Assembly (NCBI GenBank): GCA_027559495.1
Contig: JAMXSV010000003.1
Location: 2,976,001-3,040,000 of the forward strand
Direction: 5' to 3'
DNA: 64,000 nt
DNA from: Aurifilum marmelostoma
Lineage: Eukaryota > Ascomycota > Sordariomycetes > Diaporthales > Cryphonectriaceae
Shown here: one piece after another, positions 11,795 through 23,330 of the stretch
Numbering within the stretch: the first letter of the stretch is position 1
Layout: each line of letters begins with the position of its first letter
Made by a program: the position numbers and the translations under genes
Notes under the pieces: generated by a model
Seen by the model: only the letters and a program-made list of their open reading frames with translations
What the model was told of the DNA's origin: nothing
Database searches by the model: none

Positions 11795-12784
11795 ATGGCA
11801 GACGTACCGATGCGTGTGGTGTCAGAGAACACCTCATCAGAGCGTCGCATCACCCCGTCGTGGTCGATAAGCACGCTCAAGGCAAAGCTGGAGCCTGTGA
11901 CGGGCATCCCTCCGTCATCACAAAGGCTTTCTCTCAGACTCTCGGGCCAGGATAGCATCCCCATCGAAGCTAGTGACGAGGACTCGACGTACCTCAGCTC
12001 CTTCTCGCTCGTTGCATATGCTGAAATCCACGTAAGTGTATTTACTCTGCACGTACAACATCTGCTGCGCACCCTCTGAGAACAGGCTTCTCAACCCCTT
12101 TCTCTGCGGCCTTTGAAGGATAAGAAGCCAGAAGCTAGGTTAGTGGTTGGTGCTGAGCACCTCCGCAGCCGGGTCCACGGCGGATCAATGCCCTCACCCT
12201 ACCGGTTTTACGTTCCACCAAGACGTTTGCTATATATGCCAACTTCATGCGAACTACTTCACCATCCACTCCAATGGCTGACAAAAAGGACACAGGTAAT
12301 CGATACACGGCCACCGGGAGCCAGGCCAAACTACACTGACACCACTGGAGTCGAGAAGTATGTGATGCCCGAAGAGGAATACGCCAAGAAGACCGACTCT
12401 GTGCTCGCCTGGAAGAAAGCCGAGAAACTTGGAAGATTTGATCCCGAAGCGCCTAGCCGGGAGGAGGCCAAGATTGCCTCATTCGCGGACGAGGTTCGCA
12501 GCCGCGGGATTGAGGCTGGCAGACGCTGCCGCGTTGGGGGTGACGACACACGCCGTGGAGTTGTCATGTATGTGGGCGATGTGAAGGAGATTCCCGGCGG
12601 CTCAGGTGCGTGGGTCGGTATCCAGCTGGACGAGCCAGTGGGCAAGAACGACGGCAGCATCGCGGGCGTGCGGTACTGGGGAGAACCTTCCGAGATGAGG
12701 CACGGTGTATTTGTGAGGCCCGAGAGAGTAGAGATCGGGGAATGGCCGCCCATGGATGATCTTGGGGATATGGAGGAGATCTGA
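11795..12784 (+). CDS. alf1: Tubulin-folding cofactor B (Alf1/TBCB), Ubl plus CAP-Gly
   Basis: Exon 1 is 11795-12031 and exon 2 is 12296-12784, giving 241 aa, the usual size. Residues 1 to ~80 form the ubiquitin-like domain (ISTLKAKLEPVTGIPPSSQ ... LRLSG). The junction yields EIHVIDTRPPGARPNYTD, a hallmark of the family. A linker follows (YVMPEEEYAKKTDSVLAWKK). The C-terminal CAP-Gly domain reads GRRCRVGG, RRGVVMYVGDV, GAWVGIQLDEPVGKNDGS, with the groove motif in GKNDGS, and ends in MEEI. The acidic end is the EEY/F-like tail that binds partner CAP-Gly domains. The protein captures alpha-tubulin after the chaperonin and passes it to cofactor E in the cytosol. An in-frame ATG at 11639 would add 52 residues that include the CAGA-encoded repeat. 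I prefer 11795 because the Ubl begins soon after it. Confidence 0.95.
12032..12295 (+). other. Intron of the cofactor B gene
   Basis: It has donor CAC|GTAAGT and acceptor ACACAG|GTAATC, is 264 nt long and sits in phase 0. Splicing creates the conserved IHVIDTRPP junction. The length is a multiple of three, but stop codons interrupt the first-exon frame (stop at 12077-12079). Confidence 0.88.
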
Positions 12785-15507
12785 CCGGCCATAACATCCA
12801 CCAGTGAGATACAGCGGAGCACTGTGAGGTGCGGTATGGGTGGTGGGGGAGAAGAAAGAGAAGGATGGGCGCCAGAGGACACAACGATGGTGACGGCTCT
12901 GAAATCAGACCCCACTCATCCTCGTCCCGAGTTTTCCCAAATGGTACGGCATTCGAATAGCCGGCAAAGCCCTGCTCTCAACCCAGGGATCCCTTCCAGG
13001 TAAAGGCACCAGTGAGCATGGCGTTGCGTGGTTGGTGGCGTACTGTGAGTGACACTCATCCACACTCAGAGACGTTTCACCCTATCTCTCGGGAACTGCA
13101 AGATCAACACGCTTGAATGTATGCCGTGGACTGGCTTGCCGATGCTCCTCGGCCTCAGTTAGAATCACAACCCGCTCACATCAAAAGGACCGAAGTGCTA
13201 CTGCCGAGATCAGAAAGGGGTCTATTGTGCCTATAACGAGCGTGGTGTCTGAGTAGTGACGGTCTTTATAATGCTTCTCTCTCTGGTATGCCGTTACAAT
13301 CGACGGATGCCAGTGATAGTCACGGCAGTGAACATGTCCGAATGTTGCTTCAGGAGGCGGAAGCGTGTTGAGGCCCCATGAGCGAAGCACGCGAGCCGTG
13401 CTGGGCAGTACGGCTCCTTGTCTTGACTTGCAAACTTATACCGATCCCTCTTGTCACGGTTATGTGTTCCGAACAAGCGAACCGGGAAATAGATTCCTCA
13501 AACGATTCCTGTATGAGGCTCCACGCCTGCTACAGGGGAGAACCCATGTCTGCTTCCCGTTTCGGAAGTTGAGCCTCCTCAACGACAAGGGAAACTGTCT
13601 TAGGGCTGTCGAATCATATGAAGATCTTTGTCTGAATATTGCCTACAGCTTATGTAGTAGCCCCGCCCTGTCTCTCCTTCTTATTCCCTGATGTGGGACG
13701 GGACATTGCCGACAATCTTCCTTGATGATGATCATGTTGCTTCCTATGACAGGCCTGCGCGTGTAGCTTTGAAGTCTCTCAGAGCTGACGGCACGAAGGG
13801 TTGAATATAATCTTTTGACATGTTAAGATTTACGTATCGACGGAGTGAAAGAAGAAGAAAAATACGAGGAAGAAAAATAACAGAGGCTACGTAGGAAAAC
13901 CCATGGCAGAGAAAGCAATCTCTTGGCCCAACATCAAGATATCTCGACCCTAACCCCCATGACCCCTACCTACCTGTTTACTGTACATGCACATCGGTAG
14001 TCGAAATTGGAGAAACGGTGCAAGTGTCACTCACTGCATCTCATGACTTCTGAGGTGTGAGTTCATTGGCCCCCCAAGAAGATACGACAGAGGCTCACTG
14101 TCGCTGTTCCCTGGGCTGTTGGCTTCGCCCTAGCTGCTTGAAATCCTCGTCGTCGTGGATTTTTCTTCTTCCCTCTGATCTACTGTCGACGATGCCGAGC
14201 GCCAAGGATGGCCGCTTTGACGAACATTCGGGCTAAAACATACAAAGCGTCTCAGACTTTGGCCCAATCCCACCATCATCAGCAGTTCCATCTCAATGCA
14301 ATCAGGTCCTCCCGCTCCAAAGCCAGATGCCAGCCTGTCTCGAACCTTGGTTCATGAACCGTCGTACCCAGGCCAGCGTTGCGCGTGGCTGAACTGATGA
14401 CACCCTGCGCGACAATAACAACTATGCCTTGGAGTCCGACGAGTTGAGATTCCAGCAAGAGAGAAGGACGATCTGAGCGAGGATCCAGAGCCAGAACCAG
14501 AACAACAACCAGGAACCAGAGTCTCTTGTCCTCGGGGCAGCCAGACGTCACATTGAGTCAAGAATCAGAGAGCAGGGCCAGAGCCTCATCACCTCTCTGG
14601 ATCCGGGTGAAATACCCAAAAGTACACCGTTTCTTTCTATCTCTCTTTCTCTCCCTCTTCCTTCCCCGCCCGTCTCCCCACAGATCGACCCGACCACTGC
14701 GACTACACAACTTCGGGCTGGCCGGAAGAGCGAGGAGATATCATCGAGAGCACCTTTTTGGGCGAGTCCTTGGCGCCAATCCTGGAGACATGATCGAATG
14801 ACTAGCAAATTTCTTGTCGCCAAGGAAGCACACACGAACAACGAACAAACCAGCAAGAGCCAGCGCATTTTCAACCAGTAGCCTCTGGGCTTTGCTGGTC
14901 ACATCCTTCCCCAACTTACGCCGGCACTACATCCCCAGGCCCGCTTGGCATAGTCTTAAAAAGTTGTCCCCGCACACCCGTCGCGACTTCCAAATTCACT
15001 GTGTGCACACACCAACTTGGAAACTGCAATTCATTAGCCTTTGTTCTCGCAATTTTGGGTTTCTCTTGGCTACCTTGTCCTTGTCATCGCCATCACATTG
15101 CTCTTTGGCTATTCCGTCACCACGGAAAGACGGATTGGAAAGAAAGACATAACAATCCGACATCAACCCCGGCTCCGTCGTCTACTCGGATCGAACGACC
15201 CGACATGTGACAGCATCATTTTCGAGTACCGTACCCTCTTGTGTCTTTCTTCAGGGCCAAGATATAAAACGACTTGTTCAACACGGCAGGCTCGTCTGAT
15301 GCACACAGTCACTCGGTCGAATCTCTCACTGCACAGCAGCACAGCACATACGCATACACCTATCCTCACACTACGTCGGTATTCTGTTATTTGTCAGGGA
15401 GAAGTGTGGGAGGGAAGAGAAGACCATTGTGTTAGAGGGTCGCCCCCAGTACTGACGTCCACAAGGGGCGACGGGCACCGTTTTTGGTGTCTGTGTCTGC
15501 AGTGACG
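12785..15507. other. Intergenic: cofactor B 3' region and RING gene promoter/leader
   Basis: The first part is the downstream region of cofactor B. From ~14.6 kb the plus strand becomes pyrimidine-rich (TTTCTATCTCTCTTTCTCTC near 14630), as in fungal promoters and leaders. A TATAAAA-like box lies at 15262-15269, about 240 nt before the RING gene ATG. Short frames here show no recognisable domain. Confidence 0.5.
15262..15269 (+). promoter_or_regulatory. Candidate TATA element of the RING-H2 gene
   Basis: ATATAAAA stands in a mixed-composition stretch upstream of the RING gene on the same strand. Its distance of ~240 nt to the ATG allows a normal 5' leader. This is a motif match only. Confidence 0.3.
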
Positions 15508-17232
15508 ATGGGATGGCACCGTTCTATCGCGTTGGCCCTGGCCTTCGCAAGTGCACCGTCCAGGGTCTGCGCGGACCTGGCCCAGACATATCCTATGTCA
15601 ACGCTTCTGAACTGGGAGGTGGCCTCGGAGATGCAGATGACAGTCTCGGCGGCTGACGGTGATATCGTCCCCTTGATCTACACAGTCATCCCTCTGACGA
15701 TGGATCTGGGTCTGAACGAGTCGCAGACGGACCGAGGGGTAAGTCTTGTGTGCACTACATCCCACTGATCAACGCGGCTGCTACCATAGCATGTGACTCT
15801 CACTGACCTGCGCTTCAGCGGATCAACTTTGAAGGCAAGCTTACCTTTGCCGATGCCACTACTTATACCGACATCAGCGGCGCAGACGTGATTCCGTATC
15901 TGTGCTGCGACCAGATCAACAACTCCTTCATTCAGCCCAACGAGATTCTCAACCAGCTCATGAGCAACGAACCCCAACCAGCCGCCATCCTCCTGTACAG
16001 CCAGGAGGGTCAATGCTGCGGACTCGCCGGACGAGATCTCAACTACCAAAGGATCCTTACCACGTCAGATCCCACAACTGCCTCCGAGGTCAAGAATATC
16101 ACCATGATCGGCGGAGGAGCCGCGTTGGCGACCATCGCCGGAAACTTCACAAAGCGCACCGAGGAGAGCTCGTCCAACGGCAACAATTCTGCCGTAGCAA
16201 TGAGCATTTTGTACAGCATCACCGGCCTTATCACCCTCCTCTTCCTCATAATCATCGCTTCCGGAGCTATCCGTGCCCATAGGTATCCGGAGAGGTATGG
16301 CCCGCGCGCCGGGTTTGGTGGGAGGCCGAGACAGAGCCGGGCAAAAGGTCTCGCTCGCGCCGTCCTCGAGACCTTACCCATCGTTAAATTTGGCGGCAAC
16401 CAGCAGCAACAGCAGCCGAAACCAGATCCCGACACCGAGCTCGAAATTGGTACTGGCCCGCCAGGCGAGCCAAGACAGCGTACCGCGGATGCAAGTCACG
16501 AAGCTCCCCTTCGCAGCGAGTCACAGCGCCACCTCTCCACGATCCCAGAGAGCCCCACCACCGAGACTGTTGCCATCGGAGCCGAGCCACCAGCAGAGAA
16601 TGGCCCCAGACCCGCCGCCAACGGCGCCTCGACCTCCCCTGTTGTAAAGGGATCTAACGGTGCTGATGGTGATGACGACAATGCGAATGTCGGGGCGGGA
16701 ACTGACGACGAGAATCTGGGCTGCTCAATATGTACCGAAGACTTCACTGTTGGCGAGGACGTCCGCGTTTTGCCGTGCGACCACAAATTTCACCCACAAT
16801 GTGTCGATCCATGGCTGGTGAACGTGTCCGGCACGTGCCCTCTCTGGTAAGTCTCGCCCCCTCGTGCACTCCTTGACACCTACGCATACTGACCGAGCAT
16901 GTTTCACTAGCCGTCTCGACCTTCGACCTGGACATGACAAGCCTTTGAGAGACAGCGAAGAAAATACCGACGCACCACCTCTCGACACCGAGGGCAACAA
17001 CGAAGCAGGCGACTCATCGACGAGCTCCACACGCAGGCGCCCCCGACTTTTCGATATCGCTAGACTCCGACACGCCCCAGTGGAGGAGCGCATTGAAGCG
17101 CTGCGACGCCTCCGGGCCGAACAGTACCAAGGCTCAGCTGCGGGAAACGAGGCTGAGATGACTGGACATACGAGACTTTCGGACAGGTTGCGGGAGCGAT
17201 TCCACATCAGGACACGGACGGCCCAGCGATAA
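15508..17232 (+). CDS. Transmembrane RING-H2 ubiquitin ligase with PA-like lumenal region
   Basis: Exons are 15508-15738, 15819-16846 and 16911-17232 (526 aa). MGWHRSIALALAFASAPSRV is a signal peptide. Residues ~25-210 form a lumenal region of the protease-associated type seen in Golgi/endosomal E3 ligases. A single membrane span follows (SILYSITGLITLLFLIIIA), with a basic stop-transfer sequence RAHRYPERYG after it. The cytosolic part has a Gln/Pro-rich linker and then the RING-H2: CSICTEDF, LPCDHKFHPQCVDPWL, and CPLCR formed across the last intron. The protein would ubiquitinate membrane cargo for endosomal or vacuolar sorting, like GRAIL/RNF13-type ligases. The C-terminal tail (RRPRLFDIARLRHAPVEERI) is charged. 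The start was chosen as the first ATG giving a signal peptide; the frame extends upstream only to a TTG. Confidence 0.92.
15739..15818 (+). other. Intron 1 of the RING-H2 gene
   Basis: Donor CGAGGG|GTAAGT, branch-like CTGAC at ~15803, acceptor CTTCAG|CGGATC; 80 nt, phase 0. Confidence 0.88.
16847..16910 (+). other. Intron 2 of the RING-H2 gene
   Basis: Donor CTCTG|GTAAGT, acceptor CACTAG|CCGTCTC; 64 nt. It splits the codon of the cysteine that completes the RING (CPL-C). Retaining it would end the protein inside the RING. Confidence 0.9.
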
Positions 17233-20200
17233 ACGATACGATAAAGGGCAGAAATCTCAACCGCAGCGAAGAAGCAGCGCTGGGCAAGCTTTAGGCAGAC
17301 CCACTACTCTGCTGAGAGGAGTAAAAAACATACACCTGCAGTGATGAATAGTGGCAATAATAATACTCAACAATTGCCCATGATGTTGATAGTGAGGCTG
17401 GTCCTGATCTTCAGCCTCAGTAATACTATGGGTTGGATGGGCTGTGGGGCATACATCATGACTACATATACCCCGCGACTTGGATGAGAGGGCTGGCGTT
17501 TGACAGGGCTTGGAACCTGTCATATCCCGACATCGGTTGTATAACAAAGTGAGCATCATGAGAAAGGCGTTTTGGGCGGTCTGACAACACGACAGGGTGT
17601 GTTAACGCAGGGGGGAAAAAAGACTCTGAAGAGATTTTGGATGTGCTTTGCAGAATTGACTGGGACCGTCGTGTGTTCCCCCAAGGAAGGGCTCTAGATG
17701 AGGGGACATCAGGTCGTAATATCAACAACTTTAATATTCTGCATGATAAGATGTGCACATTCTCCGAAAAAACTATAGTGATGATGTTAAGGAAATTTGC
17801 TTGTGACTTCTTGATATATTAGCTGGCGAGTAGCTCTTTCTAACGACTATTCGATATATCAGTACATTTTCCTTTTCTTTACCACCCCCAAAGCTCTATG
17901 TTTTTGCTCTTCCCGTCTTGTAGATCATACATGCACAAGTTATGAAATACTCTAACCGATCTCAAGCAGAAGTGTCAGCCAATTGACCAGCACCTGGATC
18001 TCAAGAGCTGGGCTAATTTTTATTTGTTCGACACACCACTACTTCACAAAGTTATACAATACCAGTGTTTTGACCAGCAGCTTCCTGCACCAACATACAA
18101 ACCCATGCACCTGCAGACCCCAGGACAAACCATCTTCTCTCTTTCGGGGACAGAAGGGGGGAGGGGAAGGGGGCCCGGGGCATAAGGCAACACGTGTGTA
18201 CGAACTCCCCTCCCCGGGTTTCAGCAACCTTGCGCTGATCAATCGAGAACCCGCCTAGCATTACTTCCTCCTCCTCGAAACTATCGGATTTAGGTTATGG
18301 TATGGAGGCAAGTTTTGCTGTTTGTATAACCCCAGGGAAGAGGAGGGAACGACGTCGCGCGTGTTTTGGACGAGGTGGGGGGGGGGGGGGGGGATTCGCA
18401 CATCACGGCGTGAACGTCGATCATCGTCGGGATGCGTGGGACCTAAGTCTACATCGAGAAACGTGCGCGGGTGTTGGCGTCGGTCCTGAAGCATGTCTCT
18501 TCCGAGTCAACCTTTGTTGCTGTCAGGTGTCCTGAGGGTCTTTCGGAAGCTGTATGGCGCCGCTGGGGGAGGGGTGGTGGGCCTTGCAGGTTATTGATCA
18601 CACTTTTATGGTCACTGGGTAGTCATAGGCTTTGGTGTATATTAGTTGCTTGTGAGATGAGTTGTTAGTTTCTGAACGACACATGGAGATGCTGTGAGCT
18701 ATGGTAACTCTCGGAGAGCCTTGTCTCGTTATGAAGGAAGAGGGTTGAATAACAAAATGCCTCACACATAAATGTTTGGTTCAGGCTAGGTCTACGCCCT
18801 AGATCATTTTGCAGAGGCTTTGGGGGAGCTGTTGATGATCCATTGATGCGATGGTCTTGTTCACTGAGAATCATTGCTGGTGGTCTGGATGGAGGTCATG
18901 TACGCTTGGCATCGAGCCCATGTGGTCAGAAGCAAGCTGCCGTATGCTGACTACCTGTTGTCATTTTGAGTTCCCCTCCATCTTCCCCCCCCTTGGAGGA
19001 AAAAGAGGTTGTTCAAATCAAGGGCACACTTTACACGTTTGTCGCTGGAACCCCACGAGGAGAGATCTCGCAGCTACCTTAGTTGGCTTTGCTGTTCTGT
19101 AGCACCGTTCAATTACCACCGGGCTCATCTGCCTCCAGCTAAGAAGGAGAGCTTCTGTGATATCTTCGTGGGACGGCATCGCCTCGCACTCCGCCTGTTT
19201 CGCATCATGAATGCTGTCTACATGGAAATTGGGCGTCCTTGAGCTTGTAAATGACCGAGCAAGGCTGAATGAGGCCCGTACGTGCGTGCCTCCGATGAAT
19301 GATCATCGAGATATATGTCAGGAATAACTGCTGGACATATAACATGGCCTCTCTCTTTCCACACCAATATCGCTGCCGCTGCGCTTCGTTGAACATGTCT
19401 TCTGCACACTTATCACTTGAACTCCCGTGTATCTACCACTTGCTGGAATACACTTGTGTCCCATTACGGACGGACCGGGGCCATCCCGCCTTCAGGACAC
19501 GTGGCTGTGATCCCACCTCATTGAGGCATCCGATCTCTTGGGTAGAGTATGACATGACACCCTAACTCTGTCATGCGATTTCGATTTCACCATGAAATGA
19601 GGCCAAAAAAAAAAAAAGGCTCTTAGGAACATTGCCGCTCACCCGTTGGCTGCAATTGCTCAGTGTAGACCTGAAATGTCCCGAGTCTCATGCTGAGGAT
19701 TGTGAGATATCGATCTGCACATGCACACAGTAGGGACCAGGGTCAAGGGCAGCAGCCAGTGACCTCAAACATGCGCACCTTATATTTTGAGGTGCCGTGC
19801 CGAAATGCCGCTCGAATCGTAGGGGCTGATGGGCCTTTCCGAAATCTAAACATTCTCTGCGTGGGAATGAACCATGGGATCCCCTGGATGGTCTCGAAAC
19901 GTGTACGAATAACGGTGAGGAAGGGAACACAGCCCACCACCACCTCGTCATTGTCTGTTGGCCTAGGGGGGAAAGACGGGTGTGAAGGTTGCCGCTGGTA
20001 AGCTCAGCCAGGTCACCTCTCATGCATACGAGCACCAACATACACAGCGCTTCGGCAAAGGCGGCATCTCCATGTGCCGTGTTTGAAACGAAGGCTGGCC
20101 AGCGTTGGTCGTCCAGGGACCTATGAGCAGACAGAAGGACGAGGAGGCGTCGTTGGACCCAGCCACAGGGGAGCCAAGTGGTCCTGAACACAGTAGCATG

Positions 20201-21513
20201 CTACCATGAATCTGGCAAGTCGTGCCTGTGTCTTCCCCACTGATTGATTGGCAGGCGACCAGGTGCGCCGGATCAATATGAGAGGTCCAAAAAAGCATCA
20301 AAAGGTCGGTGAAGGAGGCCCCCTTCTGCAGGCCGGGATGGTGCGAGGGTTGACGAGAGGTCGCAAGTTAATCGTTTAGGTGACCCCTGCTCAACCTTGA
20401 GAGCCAAGCTTTCCTGCCGAGCCATGCCAGAAGGGGCCTAGAAGCCAGTTTGCGCACCCTCCCCCCCCCCTGTGGACCGCCCTGAACCATGCGTCCAGTG
20501 GGCCCCTGAAGCGATGTGGGAGCTCCCCTGTGGCCATAGCTTCTAGTGCCCCTCCCTCGTCATCATCGTCACCACCTTTTCTTTCTTCATCGGCCTTTGT
20601 CTTCTCTTCCTTTCCCCGTGCAGCTGCATCAAACAGGAGACAACAGACAGCCCTAGTCGAACTCTAACTTCCTATTCTCGATCTAGCCTCGGTGCGACGT
20701 GGCCAGACGTGGCGCCTGGTCTGACGGTCCAATGTGTCAGTGGAGGGAGGGCAACGGCGGCTGCGACAGCTTCTTGAGGGGGGGGGAAACAGGATCGAGA
20801 GATTTTCAGGAGAGCAAGATTCGATCTGGATGTGTGTTTGGATGGCAGAGCCAGGTAACAGTGTTGGGCTCCCTCTCTCTCTTAATACGCGGCAGCACCA
20901 TGGCATGCATGGGGGTGTTATAGTGGAGGCTGCAGGGGGGACAGGGGAATACTGGGGAGTGTGGGAGAGCTTACTCCCAGTGCTCCCCTGCTGTAGCCGG
21001 GCCCCCTGTACTGAGTGCGTGGTAGCTATAGTAGTAGCTACAATGCTGTTACGTCAGTATTTGCTCTGGTAGCTGTGTGTTCCATCCCACCTCATCCAAC
21101 AGCACGTCTGCACCAGAACGCGTGGCTTGCCCCCCTCTGTTCAAGTAGTAATACAGCACCACCCTTCACTGCCCAGTTTCCCCGTCCCCAGGCTTTCTTG
21201 TTCTCTCCTTCTTTGTTTCCTGACTGTCCACCAGCAGCAGTATATTTGCCTTCTTCCAGACTGGTTCTCTGGTAAGTGTGCTGATCAACTGCCCACATTG
21301 CTTCCGTCTCTTCTATAGAGGTTGGCGAACGTCCATCTCGGAAAGCATCCCAAGATGACATGTCCAATTGTGGCCTGGAACATGGCAGGAAAAGACAGCA
21401 CATGATTGCTGACATGTTTGCTCTGCAGACGGCGGTTCTGACCACAAAAGCCCAAGCAAATACCCATAAATCCTCGACAACACCCCTTCAATATCAAGGA
21501 TCGAGCAGCCAAG
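17233..21513. other. Intergenic, 4.3 kb upstream of glutamate decarboxylase
   Basis: No convincing gene is present. Features seen are a run of 17 G at 18377-18393, a run of 11 A near 19604-19615, C-rich tracts near 20460, and a GTAGCTA..TAGCTAC inverted repeat at 21023-21042. Pyrimidine-rich sequence at 21170-21260 probably belongs to the decarboxylase promoter or 5' leader. Confidence 0.5.
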
Positions 21514-23330
21514 ATGGTCCATCTGAGCCACATTCCCGACCCCGAGGAGGTGGAGAAGAACATCGTTGCAGAGGTCAAGAAGATCCACCTCAACCTGGCC
21601 GAGCACGATGACTGCTTTACCACCTCCGTCTACGGCACCAAGTTCGCAGCGGCTGATCTTCCCAGGCATGAGATGCCCGAAGAAGAGATGCCCAGAGAGG
21701 TAGCCTACAGGATGATCAAGGTGAGGATGAACCACACACTCTAGAGCAGCTTTCAGGATGGCTTTGGCGTAGAGTAACTCGACTGACACCTTTATTTTGC
21801 CCTCCCGAAAAGGACGATCTGTCGCTGGACGGCAACCCCATGCTCAACCTCGCATCGTTCGTGACCACCTACATGGAGGACGAGGCCGAGAAGCTCATGA
21901 CCGAGTCCTTCTCCAAGAACTTCATCGACTACGAGGAGTACCCTCAGTCGGCTGGTAAGTAATCGAGAGAGAGAGAGAGAGGAGACCAGCCCGGGGCACC
22001 ACCCAGCCATCTGTAAGGCTCGTCGCTGACCCGGGCATGCCAAACACAGACATCCAGAACCGCTGTGTGAACATGATCGGGAATCTGTTCAACGCGCCGA
22101 CCGGCCAGAGCAACGGTGCTGTGGGCACGAGCTGCATTGGCTCCTCCGAGGCCATCATGCTCGGAGTGCTGGCCATGAAGCGTCGCTGGAAGAACAAGAG
22201 AAAGGCCGAGGGCAAGTCGACCGAGCACCCCAACCTGGTCATGTCGTCTGCCGTCCAGGTCTGCTGGGAGAAGGCCACCCGCTACTTTGAGATCGAGGAG
22301 AAGCTCGTCTACTGCGCCGAGGACCGATATGTCATCGACCCCAAGCAGGTTGTCGACCTGGTGGACGAGAACACCATCGGCATCTGCTGCATCCTGGGCA
22401 CGACATACACAGGCGAGTACGAGGACGTCAAGGCGGTCAACGACCTGCTCGTCGAGCGCGGCATGGACACGCCCATCCACGTGGATGCGGCTAGCGGTGG
22501 CTTCGTCGCGCCCTTCACCGTCCCAGACCTCGAGTGGGACTTCCGCCTGCCCCGCGTGGTCTCGATCAACGTGTCCGGGCACAAGTATGGTCTCGTCTAC
22601 CCCGGTGTCGGCTGGGTCGTCTGGCGAGGCGCCGAGTACCTGCCCCAGGAGCTCGTCTTCAACATTAACTACCTCGGCGCCGACCAGAGCTCCTTCACCC
22701 TCAACTTCTCCAAGGGCGCCTCGCAGGTCATCGGCCAGTACTACCAGCTCATCCGCCTCGGCAAGCACGGCTACAAGGCCATCATGTCCAACCTGACGCG
22801 GACAGCCGACTACCTCTCGGACTCTCTCGAGGCCCTGGGCTTCATCATCATGTCCAAGAAGTCCGGCGAGGGTCTCCCGCTGGTTGCCTTCCGCCTCAAG
22901 GCCAACGAGGACCGTGCCTATGACGAGTTTGCCCTTGCCCACCAGCTTCGCGTCCGCGGCTGGGTCGTCCCGGCCTACACCATGGCGCCCAACACAAACA
23001 ACCTCAAGATGCTGCGTGTTGTCGTGCGCGAGGACTTTACGCGCAACCGGTGCGACGCCCTCATCAGTGATATCAAGCTCTGCACGCAGCTGCTCGAGCA
23101 GATGGACGCAGAGACCATCAAGAAGCACCAGGACTTTATCAACAAGCACCACGTGCACAGCTCCAAGTCCACACACAACCACCCCAAGTACAAGGTAAGA
23201 AAGAGAGGCCTTGATCCATCCCACTTGACCAACAGAACTGTGGAAAATGACTGACACATGTCTCACCTCACTGCAGAACGAGAAGCACTCTCTCCAGGGC
23301 AAGACTGGCAAGACCCATGCAGTGTGCTAA
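21514..23330 (+). CDS. gad1: Glutamate decarboxylase (PLP-dependent)
   Basis: Exons are 21514-21720, 21813-21954, 22050-23194 and 23277-23330 (515 aa). The start MVHLSHIPDPEEVEK is typical of fungal glutamate decarboxylases. Group II decarboxylase signatures appear in order: FNAP, GTSCIGSSEAIMLG, IHVDAASGG, and the PLP-lysine motif SINVSGHKYGLVYPGVGW with the Schiff-base lysine near residue 295. The C-terminus has CTQLLEQMDAETIKKHQDF and a His/Lys-rich tail ending THAVC. The enzyme converts L-glutamate to GABA and CO2 in the cytosol, consuming a proton. It feeds the GABA shunt and is linked in fungi to oxidative and acid stress and to conidial germination. A 455-aa frame on the opposite strand across 21944-23311 is a codon-bias shadow. 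All four splice junctions keep the conserved reading. Confidence 0.96.
21721..21812 (+). other. Intron 1 of glutamate decarboxylase
   Basis: ATCAAG|GTGAGG to GAAAAG|GACGAT, 92 nt, phase 0; a CTGAC branch-like site is at ~21782. Confidence 0.85.
21955..22049 (+). other. Intron 2 of glutamate decarboxylase
   Basis: GGCTG|GTAAGT to AACACAG|ACATCC, 95 nt. It carries a short GA repeat near its 5' end (21966-21981) and CTGAC at ~22026. Confidence 0.88.
23195..23276 (+). other. Intron 3 of glutamate decarboxylase
   Basis: TACAAG|GTAAGA to ACTGCAG|AACGAG, 82 nt, phase 0. It leaves a short 18-codon last exon. Confidence 0.85.

Noticed and set aside
21944..23311. 455-aa minus-strand frame
   Set aside because: Exact antisense of glutamate decarboxylase exons; arises from C-ending codons.
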